NCBI GenBank assembly: GCA_002353525.1
Contig: DEJV01000002.1
Span: 182,655-195,971 of the forward strand
DNA from: Prevotella sp. UBA2739
GTDB taxonomy: Bacteria > Bacteroidota > Bacteroidia > Bacteroidales > Bacteroidaceae
Reading direction: 5' to 3'
Length of the DNA stretch: 13,317 nucleotides
The notes under the pieces were generated by a model. That model had not been told where the DNA came from. It saw only the letters and a list, made by a program, of their open reading frames with translations, and did no database searches. Positions within the stretch are counted from its first letter, which is position 1, and each line of letters begins with the position of its first letter. Positions 1-7,395 of this stretch are shown here, piece after piece. The translations under genes and the position numbers were made by a program.

Positions 1-329
1 ATCACGTTGCTTCAAGAGCAAAGCGTAAAAGAATTCTTAAGCTCACTCGTGGCTACTTTGGTGCCCGCAAAAATGTTTGGACAGTAGCCAAAAACACCTG
101 GGAAAAGGGTCTCACCTATGCATATCGTGACCGCCGCAACAAGAAGCGCAATTTCCGCAGTCTGTGGATTCAGCGTATCAATGCTGCTGCTCGTCTCGAG
201 GGTATGAGCTATTCTGTTCTCATGGGTAAACTCAGCAAGGCTGGTATCGAGATAAACCGTAAGGTGCTCGCCGACCTCGCAGTAAACAACCCTGAGGCTT
301 TCAAAGCCATCGTTGAGAAGGTAAAGTAA
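1..329 (+). CDS. rplT: 50S ribosomal protein L20, 3' part
   Basis: The gene enters from outside the window; the first complete codon begins at base 3 and the stop TAA is 327-329. The readable 108 residues start HVASRAKRK and continue through LTRGYFGARKN, NTWEKGLTYAYRDRR, WIQRINAAAR and EINRKVLADLA, which are hallmark stretches of bacterial L20. L20 binds 23S rRNA early in assembly of the large subunit. Only about 6-8 N-terminal residues appear to be missing. In most bacteria rplT follows infC and rpmI, so the left flank is probably that operon (known for the family, not seen here). A strong hairpin follows the stop. The gene is convergent with tex. Identification is secure. Confidence 0.97.
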   Translation, partial: HVASRAKRKRILKLTRGYFGARKNVWTVAKNTWEKGLTYAYRDRRNKKRNFRSLWIQRINAAARLEGMSYSVLMGKLSKAGIEINRKVLADLAVNNPEAFKAIVEKVK

Positions 330-351
330 ATCCTTGACGGATGAAAAGAAT

Positions 352-380
352 AAGGGCAAAACTTCGGTTTTGCCCTTTTC
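352..380 (+). terminator. Intrinsic terminator after rplT, probably bidirectional
   Basis: A perfect 11-bp stem (352-362 with 367-377) closes a TTCG tetraloop, an exceptionally stable arrangement, and ends in TTTT. It starts 23 bases after the rplT stop. Read on the minus strand the stem is followed by a T-rich stretch (ATTCTTTTC), so it may also end transcription of the convergent tex gene, whose stop lies about 60 bases away. Confidence 0.9.
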
Positions 381-438
381 TGTTGGTGTGTTCGGCACAT
401 GTCGGGGTAGCATCAGGATTATTAGATGGAGATACCAA

Positions 439-2658
439 CTATTTAATCCCCTTCATACTCAGAGAGATTCGATGGCGACGATAGTCAACCTCTTTCACTC
501 TTACACGCACGTGCTGATGCAGTTTTATCACTTGATTGGGGTCTTTCACATAGTGGTCTGCCAGTTGTGAAACATGCACCAGACCATCTTGATGTACACC
601 GATGTCGACAAATGCACCAAAGTTGGTGATATTAGTTACGATGCCTGGCAGAATCATTCCTTCTTGCAAATCGTCGATGGTCTGTACGTTAGGATCAAAC
701 TCGAACTCCTCTAGTTGTTCCCGAGGATCTAGTCCAGGTTTTTCCAGTTCATGCATGATATCGGTCAGAGTAGGCATGCCCACCGTGTCGGTTACATATT
801 GTTTCAAATTGATTTGTTTACGCTTTTCTGCATCTTTCATCAATTCGACAACGGTGCAACCGCAGTCTTTTGCCATCTTCTCAACTAAAGCGTAGCTTTC
901 AGGGTGTACGGCACTACCGTCAAGAGGATTCTTAGCACATGGAATGCGCAGGAATCCCGCACACTGCTCAAAGGCGGCCGGTCCTAGTCGTGGTACTTTC
1001 TTCAGTTGTGCTCTTGAGGCAAATGCTCCATGCTCTTTGCGGTAGTCCACAATGTTTTTCGCCAATGCCGGCCCTAGTCCGCTAACGTACATCAATAAGT
1101 GCTGACTAGCTGTATTTAAATTTACGCCCACCATGTTCACGCAACTCTCTACGGTTAGGTCTAGGCTTTTTTTCAGTTTCGTCTGGTCCACATCGTGCTG
1201 GTATTGCCCCACACCAATGCTTTTGGGGTCAATCTTCACCAATTCTGCTAGTGGATCCATCAATCTGCGGCCAATGCTTACTGCGCCGCGCACCGTGACA
1301 TCCTCATCTGGGAACTCTTCGCGTGCGGTTTTCGAGGCAGAGTAGATGGATGCTCCGTCTTCGCTGACTGTGAAAACTTGAATGTTGTGTGCTGGTTTTT
1401 CGTTGCTGTTGTCATCCGTTGGTAAAGCATATTTACCTGCTAGTACGTCTTTTATAAAAAGGTTTGTCTCGCGGCTGGCTGTTCCGTTTCCGATGGCAAT
1501 AGCCTCGATGTGGTATTTGTCAAGCATCTTTTCCATGCTGATGGCGGCCTGCATCTGCTTGTTCACGGGAGGGTGGGGGAAGATGGCCTCATGGTGCAAC
1601 AGGTTACCCTGTGCATCTAGACAAACAATCTTGCAACCAGTACGGAATCCTGGGTCTACACCCATCACCCGCTTTTGTCCTAGTGGTGCTGAGAGCAGCA
1701 GTTGACGCAGGTTTTCGGTGAACACCACGATAGCCTCGTCATCAGCTTTTTCTTTGCTCATGTTGGCAAATTCGGTTTCGATGGCGGGCTTGAGCAAACG
1801 TTTGTAGCTGTCCTCTATAGCTTCGGTGACCAGTCGCGAGCATTTTCCATAACCGCGAACATGCTGCCGGCAGAGTTTTTCCACACATTCGTTGTCGTCG
1901 GCAGTGATACTTACTCGCAGTACTCCCTCGGCCTCACCGCGGCGCATGGCCAGTAGTCTGTGGCTAGTACAGCGGCGCAGAGGCTCTTGCCAGTCAAAGT
2001 AGTCGGAGAATTTTTGTGCCTCGTCGGTGTCTTTTTTCGTTTTTACCACTTTCGATATGATGACGGCGTTGCGGCGGAATACACCGCGTATGCTGTTTCG
2101 TGAGCGTTCGTCCTCACTCACCATTTCAGCAATGATGTCTTGAGCCCCCGAAATAGCCGCCTCAACAGTGGGAACGATAGAACCACTCGATGGAGTAGAA
2201 TGATGGGAAAGGCTGTTCTCGCTAGTTACAAATCGTTTCGCCACTTCTAGTGGATTGCTTTCGCGTTGCATCATGATGATGGTAGCCAGCGGTTCGAGTC
2301 CCTGTTCGCGAGCCACCTGCGCTCTAGTTCTTCGTTTTGGACGATAGGGCAGATAGATGTCCTCCAGTTCGGTCGATTCCCAACAACTGTCTATGCGATG
2401 TTGCAGTTCGGGTGTCATTTTTCCCGCATCGTTGATGGTCTTTACGATAGTTTCTTTGCGTTTGGCAATATCCTTCAGCCGCTCGTTCATGTCGCTGATA
2501 GCCGCAATCTGCACTTCGTTAAGCCCGCCGGTTTTCTCTTTTCTGTAACGTGAGATGAAAGGAATGGTGCATCCTAACTCCAGCAGGGCTAATGTGTTGT
2601 CGACAGCTGTCTCGCTCAACGAGAGTGCTTGTGAGATATGTTTTGTAAATATATTCAT
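439..2658 (-). CDS. tex: Tex-family RNA-binding transcription accessory protein
   Basis: The protein has 739 residues, close to the usual Tex length of 720-780. Tex (YhgF) proteins bind nucleic acid and associate with transcription; the exact role outside model species is unsettled. The order of parts is as expected: a helical N-terminal Tex region (about 1-320), a YqgF-like RNase H fold starting at VMGVDPGFRTG (331-341), a helix-hairpin-helix region with VSGLGPALAKNIVDYR (525-540) and VPRLGPAAFEQCAGFL (555-570), and a C-terminal S1 domain (about 663-737) with the typical GAFVDIGVHQDGLVH core. The start at 2658 lies 22 bases below a TATTTTTG promoter element. Two oddities: a Ser/His/Thr/Pro/Gly-rich stretch at residues 146-162 where I recall homologues being shorter, and heavy use of CTA leucine codons that makes the gene rich in CTAG. 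It is a lone minus-strand gene, divergent from the ABC-F gene. Confidence 0.95.
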   Translation of the reverse strand: MNIFTKHISQALSLSETAVDNTLALLELGCTIPFISRYRKEKTGGLNEVQIAAISDMNERLKDIAKRKETIVKTINDAGKMTPELQHRIDSCWESTELEDIYLPYRPKRRTRAQVAREQGLEPLATIIMMQRESNPLEVAKRFVTSENSLSHHSTPSSGSIVPTVEAAISGAQDIIAEMVSEDERSRNSIRGVFRRNAVIISKVVKTKKDTDEAQKFSDYFDWQEPLRRCTSHRLLAMRRGEAEGVLRVSITADDNECVEKLCRQHVRGYGKCSRLVTEAIEDSYKRLLKPAIETEFANMSKEKADDEAIVVFTENLRQLLLSAPLGQKRVMGVDPGFRTGCKIVCLDAQGNLLHHEAIFPHPPVNKQMQAAISMEKMLDKYHIEAIAIGNGTASRETNLFIKDVLAGKYALPTDDNSNEKPAHNIQVFTVSEDGASIYSASKTAREEFPDEDVTVRGAVSIGRRLMDPLAELVKIDPKSIGVGQYQHDVDQTKLKKSLDLTVESCVNMVGVNLNTASQHLLMYVSGLGPALAKNIVDYRKEHGAFASRAQLKKVPRLGPAAFEQCAGFLRIPCAKNPLDGSAVHPESYALVEKMAKDCGCTVVELMKDAEKRKQINLKQYVTDTVGMPTLTDIMHELEKPGLDPREQLEEFEFDPNVQTIDDLQEGMILPGIVTNITNFGAFVDIGVHQDGLVHVSQLADHYVKDPNQVIKLHQHVRVRVKEVDYRRHRISLSMKGIK

Positions 2659-2680
2659 TTTTTCTGGTGTTAGTATAGCG

Positions 2681-2712
2681 CAAAAATAGTGTTTTTTTAC
2701 AGATTGTGCAAA
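2681..2712 (-). promoter_or_regulatory. Promoter of tex, Bacteroidota type
   Basis: On the minus strand TTTG (2712-2709) is separated by 20 bases from TATTTTTG (2688-2681), a full match to the Bacteroidota -33/-7 pattern TTTG-N19-20-TAnnTTTG. The -7 element ends 22 bases before the tex start, giving a very short leader. Confidence 0.75.
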
Positions 2713-2720
2713 AAAAACAT

Positions 2721-2728
2721 TAACTTTG
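2721..2728 (+). promoter_or_regulatory. Promoter -7 element of the ABC-F gene
   Basis: TAACTTTG matches the Bacteroidota -7 consensus TAnnTTTG and ends 22 bases before the ABC-F start. No TTTG is present at the -33 spacing (the area is a T-run ending in TTTAC), so the upstream half is weak. The element lies only 8 bases from the -33 of the opposing tex promoter. Confidence 0.65.
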
Positions 2729-2750
2729 TACCCTGTAAAAGAAGATTTTC

Positions 2751-4718
2751 ATGATTTCAGTTGAAGGATTAAGTGTAGAATTTGGAGTTAAGCCCCTTTT
2801 TAGCAATGCAAGTTTTGTGGTCAACGATCATGACCGCATTGCCCTTGTAGGAAAGAATGGAGCAGGAAAGTCGACTCTCTTGAAGATTCTCTGTGGTTTA
2901 CAGAAACCTACATCGGGTGCGGTGGCTGTCCCAAGTGATACGACAATAGGATATTTGCCGCAGGTAATGAACCTGCAAGATGATACCACTGTGCGGGAGG
3001 AAGCACAAAAGGCTTTTGCTGATATTCAGAAGGTGAAAGCCCGGATTGACCGCATGAATGAAGAATTGGCAGAACGCACTGATTATGAGAGTAATGACTA
3101 TCTTTCGCTCGTCGATAAGTTCACTCAGGAACACGATCGCTACATGATGATGGGCGCCGATAACTATGAGGCAGAATTGGAGCGTACGCTTGTAGGTCTT
3201 GGTTTCTTGCGTAGCGATTTTGACCGTCCTACGAGCGAGTTCTCGGGCGGTTGGCGTATGCGAATAGAACTGGCTAAGATTCTTTTGCGCAAGCCTGACG
3301 TGCTGTTGCTCGACGAGCCTACGAACCATCTTGACATTGAGTCTATTCAATGGCTGGAGCAGTTTTTGGCGCAAAGTGCCAAGGCTGTGGTGCTAGTGAG
3401 TCACGACCGTGCATTTATCAATAATGTGACAAACCGTACCATAGAGATTTCGTGTGGGCAAATTGTCGATTATCGGGTGAAATATGATGAGTATGTGGTC
3501 CTTCGTAGCGAGCGTCGTGAGCAACAGATACGTGCCTACGAGAATCAACAAAAAGAAATGGCCGAGATGCGTGCGTTCATTGAGCGCTTCCGCTATCAGG
3601 CCACCAAAGCCGTACAGGTGCAGCAGAAAATCAAGCAGTTGGAAAAGATTGTTCCCATTGAGATTGATGAGGTAGACCGTTCGGCCATGCGACTGAAGTT
3701 TCCACCCTGTTTGCGTAGTGGCGACTACCCTGTCATTTGTGATGAGGTGCGTAAGGATTATGGCGAGCATACCGTCTTCGATCATGTGGCATTGACCATC
3801 AAGCGTGGTGAGAAAGTTGCCTTTGTGGGTAAGAATGGCGAAGGAAAGTCAACTTTGGTGAAATGCATTATGGGCGAGATTCCTTTCACGGGTATGCTGA
3901 AGGTAGGCCACAATGTTCAGATTGGCTATTTCGCACAGAATCAGGCTCAGTTGCTTGACGAGTCGCTGACAGTTTTTGATACAATAGAACATGTAGCCAA
4001 AGGCGACATCCGTCTGAGGATCAACGATATATTGGGTGCATTTATGTTTGGAGGAGAAAATTCCGAGAAGAAAGTGAAAGTACTCAGTGGTGGTGAGCGC
4101 AGCCGTCTGGCGATGATTCGATTGCTGCTAGAGCCAGTCAACTTGCTCATCCTCGACGAGCCTACCAACCACCTCGATATGATGTCGAAAGACGTACTGA
4201 AAGAGGCTATTCGCTCATTCGACGGCACTGCCATCATCGTCAGTCACGACCGTGAGTTCCTCGATGGGTTGGTTACCAAGGTCTATGAGTTCGGTGGAGG
4301 GCGCGTGCGTGAACATCTTGGTGGTATCTACGATTTCTTGCGCGACCGTCAGATAGCATCCCTCGATGAGTTGGGAGCAGCAAAGGCAGCCAACACAGCA
4401 GCGTCTGTTCATTCTGCTCAGGTGCATGGGCCTAATCCTACTGTCTCGGAATCGAAACAAAGTTATGCCGAGCGGAAGGAAATACAGAAGCGTATCTCAC
4501 GCACGGAGAAAGCTGTGAAGGAGTCGGAGCGCAAGATAGAAGCCATGGAGGCCCGTATCGCAGAACTCGATAGTCTGTTGATGCAACCCGAAAAAGCATC
4601 CGACATGACACTGGTCACCGAGTATACTTCTACCAAACAATGTCTCGACGAGGAAAGTGAGCGTTGGATGGAACTGTCTGAAGAACTGGAGACTGTCAAA
4701 GCTTTGCTCGAAAACTAA
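2751..4718 (+). CDS. ABC-F family ATPase (Uup/EttA/YheS-like)
   Basis: This 655-residue protein has two ATP-binding cassettes and no membrane segment, the ABC-F plan. These proteins work on the ribosome as translation factors or antibiotic-protection factors, or have related housekeeping roles. Cassette 1 has Walker A GKNGAGKST (34-42), signature SGGWR (165-169), Walker B LLLDEPTNHLD (184-194) and SHDRAF (216-221). A charged linker rich in Gln, Glu and Arg (about 243-305) follows and is the position of the P-site tRNA-interacting motif in ABC-F proteins. Cassette 2 has Walker A GKNGEGKST (359-367), SGGERS (445-450), LLILDEPTNHLD (464-475) and SHDREF. Residues about 565-655 are Glu/Lys/Arg rich and look like a C-terminal coiled coil, as in Uup. 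All catalytic glutamates are present. The sequence alone cannot tell a resistance factor from a housekeeping member; the core-gene setting favours housekeeping. Confidence 0.93.
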   Translation: MISVEGLSVEFGVKPLFSNASFVVNDHDRIALVGKNGAGKSTLLKILCGLQKPTSGAVAVPSDTTIGYLPQVMNLQDDTTVREEAQKAFADIQKVKARIDRMNEELAERTDYESNDYLSLVDKFTQEHDRYMMMGADNYEAELERTLVGLGFLRSDFDRPTSEFSGGWRMRIELAKILLRKPDVLLLDEPTNHLDIESIQWLEQFLAQSAKAVVLVSHDRAFINNVTNRTIEISCGQIVDYRVKYDEYVVLRSERREQQIRAYENQQKEMAEMRAFIERFRYQATKAVQVQQKIKQLEKIVPIEIDEVDRSAMRLKFPPCLRSGDYPVICDEVRKDYGEHTVFDHVALTIKRGEKVAFVGKNGEGKSTLVKCIMGEIPFTGMLKVGHNVQIGYFAQNQAQLLDESLTVFDTIEHVAKGDIRLRINDILGAFMFGGENSEKKVKVLSGGERSRLAMIRLLLEPVNLLILDEPTNHLDMMSKDVLKEAIRSFDGTAIIVSHDREFLDGLVTKVYEFGGGRVREHLGGIYDFLRDRQIASLDELGAAKAANTAASVHSAQVHGPNPTVSESKQSYAERKEIQKRISRTEKAVKESERKIEAMEARIAELDSLLMQPEKASDMTLVTEYTSTKQCLDEESERWMELSEELETVKALLEN

Positions 4719-4800
4719 GCGCTCTAGAAAGCTTGAGGGGGGATGCTAGTTCCCCTGGGAATCCTAGAGCTTCTATGGAATTCTAGGAGTACTAGAATCT
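4719..4800. repeat. CTAG-rich intergenic palindrome cluster
   Basis: Five CTAG tetramers lie within 72 bases (4724, 4746, 4764, 4783, 4792). Three hairpins can be drawn: gggga/tcccc (4739-4743 with 4751-4755), tcctaga/tctagga (4762-4768 with 4782-4788) and attctag/ctagaat (4780-4786 with 4792-4798). The last two share an arm and exclude each other. GGAATCCTAG (4758-4767) recurs as GGAATTCTAG (4777-4786) with a 19-base period. No hairpin is followed by a T-run, so this is not a typical terminator, and no TAnnTTTG promoter is visible before the next gene. It may be a degenerate intergenic repeat family or an RNA structure between the two genes. Confidence 0.55.
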
Positions 4801-4854
4801 CCTTAGGTGGTTCAGTCAGCCTAAAATGATAAACCCTAAAACCAAACAAATAAT

Positions 4855-6882
4855 ATGAAAAAACTATTTCTAACAATGGCAATTGCAAGTATGTCTGTAG
4901 CCGGAATGGCACAGCTGCAATCGGGTCTCAAGATGGAGAACCTGAACAAAAATGTGAAGCCTGGCGATGACTTCTACGAGTTTGCTTGTGGTGGATGGAT
5001 GAAAAACAATCCGCTGCCGGCTGCCTATGCCCGCTTTGGTAGTTTCGACCAACTGGGACAGGACAACAATGTGCGCATCAACAACATCTTAAAAGACTTG
5101 CTCACCAAGGAGTATGCTGCAGGTACGAACGAGCGCAAGATGAGCGATTACTATAAGTTGGCCATGGACTCTGTACGCCGCAACCGTGAGGGTGTGAAGC
5201 CTGTGATGCCGCTCATCCGTGAGATTGAGGCTGCCAAGACAAAGGCTGCACTGATGAAACTCATGGAGAAATATGCCATGAAGGGATATGGCCGTGTATA
5301 TAGTGCCTACTTCGGTGCCGACGAGAAAGATAGCAAGAACAACATTCTGAGCATCAGTCAGTCGGGGCTTACTCTGGGACAGAAAGACTATTATGTGGCT
5401 GATGATCCAGCAACTACAGCCATCCGTGAGGCTTATAAGAAACACATTGTGCGCATGTTCCGTCTCTTTGGCTTCAACCAACAGCAGGCTCAACAGAGAA
5501 TGCAGAACATCTTTAAGTTTGAGACCGAGCTCGCCAAGGTGTCGAAGAGCCGTACAGAGTTGCGCGATCCGGCTGCCAACTATAATAAGATGACACTCAA
5601 CGAGGCAGAAAGTCGCTGGCCCAACCTGCGCATCATGCAGCTGCTGTTCTCTAGCGGTGTGCAGCCCGAGCATGTCTTGAAAATCATTGTGGGACAACCC
5701 TCATTCATGGACGGTGCCGACAAACTGGCTGCCTCGATGACAGCCGATGCCCTGCGCGCATATATGGAGTGGGATGTCATCAACTCGTCGACGGGTTATC
5801 TTAGCGATGCTGTCTCAGAGGCAAACTTCGATTTCTTCGGACGTACTATGCAGGGACGCAAGGAAGATCATCCCCGTTGGAAACGTGCCACCAGTCAGGT
5901 GGAAGGTGTCTTTGGCGAAGCCCTTGGTAAGATTTATTGTGAGCGTCACTTCCCTGCCGCATCGAAAGAGCGCATGGAGAAGCTGGTGCGTAACCTGCAG
6001 GTGGCACTCAGCGAGCGCATCGATGCTCAAGACTGGATGAGTGCTGAGACGAAGAAGGCTGCTCATGCCAAACTCGACGCTTTCTATGTGAAGATTGGTT
6101 ATCCTAACAAGTGGAAGGATTTGAGCGGACATACCATTGATCCCTCGAAGTCGTATTATGATAATGCACAGGCATGCAGCGATTTTGCTTTCAAACAGCA
6201 TATTGCAGAGAAGGCTGGTAAACCCGTTGACAACGAAGAGTGGTTTATGACTCCACAGACGGTGAATGCCTACTATAATCCTACAACCAATGAGATATGC
6301 TTCCCTGCCGGCATTCTGCAGTATCCGTTCTTCGATGCTACGGCCGACGATGCTTTCAACTATGGAGCTATCGGTGTGGTGATAGGTCATGAGATGACAC
6401 ATGGATTCGACGACCAGGGCCGTCAATACGATAAGGACGGAAATATGAAAGACTGGTGGACTGCCGACGACGGCAAGAACTTTGTGGCCCGAACCGACAA
6501 GTATGCTGATTTCTTCTCTGCCATCAAGGTGCTGCCTGATCTTAATGCTAACGGTAGACTGACACTGGGTGAGAATCTGGCCGACCACGGTGGTTTGCAG
6601 GTTGCTTTCACAGCTTTTAAGAATGCTACTAAGGATGCGCCTCTCACAGATGTGGACGGATTCACCCCCGAACAGCGTTTCTTCCTTGCCTATGCTGGCG
6701 TGTGGGGACAGAACATCACAGAGGCTGAAATCCGCAACCGAACCAAGAGCGATCCCCATGCACTCGGCATGTGGCGCGTCAATGGAGCTCTGCCACACAT
6801 TGATATGTGGTACGATGCTTTCGGTGTGAAAGAAGGTGATAAGATGTTCATTCCGAAGAGCCAGCGTCTGCAGCTTTGGTAA
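4855..6882 (+). CDS. pepO: Secreted M13 family zinc metallopeptidase (PepO/neprilysin-like)
   Basis: The protein has 675 residues, normal for M13 endopeptidases, which cut short oligopeptides. The N-terminus MKKLFLTMAIASMSVAGMAQ is a classical signal peptide, probably cut after Ala19, so the enzyme is periplasmic or exported. The mature part begins with the M13 N-terminal signature (NVKPGDDFYEFACGGWM). The substrate-binding NAYY motif is at 471-474. The zinc site is HEMTH (His512, catalytic Glu513, His516) with the third ligand Glu573 in ENLADHGGL and Asp577 supporting the active site. The protein ends in QRLQLW, without the terminal cysteine of animal neprilysins, as is usual in bacterial members. 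No clear promoter was found upstream; the preceding spacer is the CTAG-rich palindrome cluster. The gene stands alone and ends at a strong hairpin. The symbol follows family usage only. Confidence 0.95.
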   Translation: MKKLFLTMAIASMSVAGMAQLQSGLKMENLNKNVKPGDDFYEFACGGWMKNNPLPAAYARFGSFDQLGQDNNVRINNILKDLLTKEYAAGTNERKMSDYYKLAMDSVRRNREGVKPVMPLIREIEAAKTKAALMKLMEKYAMKGYGRVYSAYFGADEKDSKNNILSISQSGLTLGQKDYYVADDPATTAIREAYKKHIVRMFRLFGFNQQQAQQRMQNIFKFETELAKVSKSRTELRDPAANYNKMTLNEAESRWPNLRIMQLLFSSGVQPEHVLKIIVGQPSFMDGADKLAASMTADALRAYMEWDVINSSTGYLSDAVSEANFDFFGRTMQGRKEDHPRWKRATSQVEGVFGEALGKIYCERHFPAASKERMEKLVRNLQVALSERIDAQDWMSAETKKAAHAKLDAFYVKIGYPNKWKDLSGHTIDPSKSYYDNAQACSDFAFKQHIAEKAGKPVDNEEWFMTPQTVNAYYNPTTNEICFPAGILQYPFFDATADDAFNYGAIGVVIGHEMTHGFDDQGRQYDKDGNMKDWWTADDGKNFVARTDKYADFFSAIKVLPDLNANGRLTLGENLADHGGLQVAFTAFKNATKDAPLTDVDGFTPEQRFFLAYAGVWGQNITEAEIRNRTKSDPHALGMWRVNGALPHIDMWYDAFGVKEGDKMFIPKSQRLQLW

Positions 6883-6902
6883 TTCATTTTTCTAATATAG
6901 CA

Positions 6903-6934
6903 AACGACCATTGTCCGCTTGGGCAATGGTCGTT
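6903..6934. terminator. Long hairpin between convergent genes, shared terminator
   Basis: A perfect 11-bp stem (6903-6913 with 6924-6934) extends by three more pairs, one of them G-U, to a four-base GCTT loop. It lies 20 bases after the M13 peptidase stop and 25 bases beyond the stop of the opposing operon. Neither side has a long T-run; the minus strand reads TTTGCTATATT after the stem. Position between two convergent stops makes a bidirectional terminator the best reading. Confidence 0.75.
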
Positions 6935-6959
6935 ATTGTAATGTATCGAGCACGTTCGA

Positions 6960-7364
6960 TTATGTTTTTTTCATCTTTACAATGATGGTGACTTTCGCAG
7001 AGTGTGCCACAGTCCGTCCAACCGTTTTTAGCATGTAGAGGCGCACCTGTTTGGAAGTCTCGCAGCTGAGGGTCATTGTCTGCTCTTCACCCTCTTGTTG
7101 ATGGATGAACGTGCCTTTTCCTTTTTCTTTTTGGAATACTTGTCGGAAATTGGCTGCCTTCGGACCTGTCACCTCCAGTACCTTCACCACTTTCTGAACC
7201 CTTCCTGTTGATGGGTCGCGCTCAACGATAGACGTGAACTTCGAAGAGCCTAGTGTGGAGAAATCATTCACCATCTGGTCGATGCGGTTTTGTGCACATA
7301 CGGTAGTGGTATGCAGCACCAACACCACCAGCATGATGGCCGTACGTATGATATTCTTTCTCAT
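6960..7364 (-). CDS. Small secreted protein, possibly DUF5024-like
   Basis: The gene encodes 134 residues with a clear signal peptide (RKNIIRTAIMLVVLVLHTTT then VCAQ), probably cut after Ala24, leaving about 110 residues outside the cytoplasm. The cysteine at 23 is preceded by Val, so it does not fit a lipobox. The mature part is basic and has no membrane segment; it reads IDQMVNDFSTLGSSKFTSIV and VQKVVKVLEVTG. From memory it resembles a Bacteroidota-only family of small exported proteins (DUF5024 or a relative) found beside sigma factors, but I could not test this. It is the last gene of a three-gene minus-strand operon, 31 bases after the sigma factor stop, and ends at the shared hairpin. 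Its function is unknown; the context suggests a target or partner of the envelope-sensing sigma factor. Confidence 0.8.
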   Translation of the reverse strand: MRKNIIRTAIMLVVLVLHTTTVCAQNRIDQMVNDFSTLGSSKFTSIVERDPSTGRVQKVVKVLEVTGPKAANFRQVFQKEKGKGTFIHQQEGEEQTMTLSCETSKQVRLYMLKTVGRTVAHSAKVTIIVKMKKT

Positions 7365-7395
7365 ATTCTTGTTTGTTGTTATGTCGTATTGTTGT

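Noticed and set aside
4739..4755. Hairpin after the ABC-F stop as a rho-independent terminator
   Set aside because: The stem is only five to six pairs and is followed by TGGGAATCC, not by a T-run.
5815..6798. A 327-codon open frame on the minus strand opposite the M13 peptidase gene
   Set aside because: It lies wholly inside a gene with an intact signal peptide and zinc site, shows no recognisable domain, and is explained by the codon bias of the real frame. The same holds for 5089-5697.
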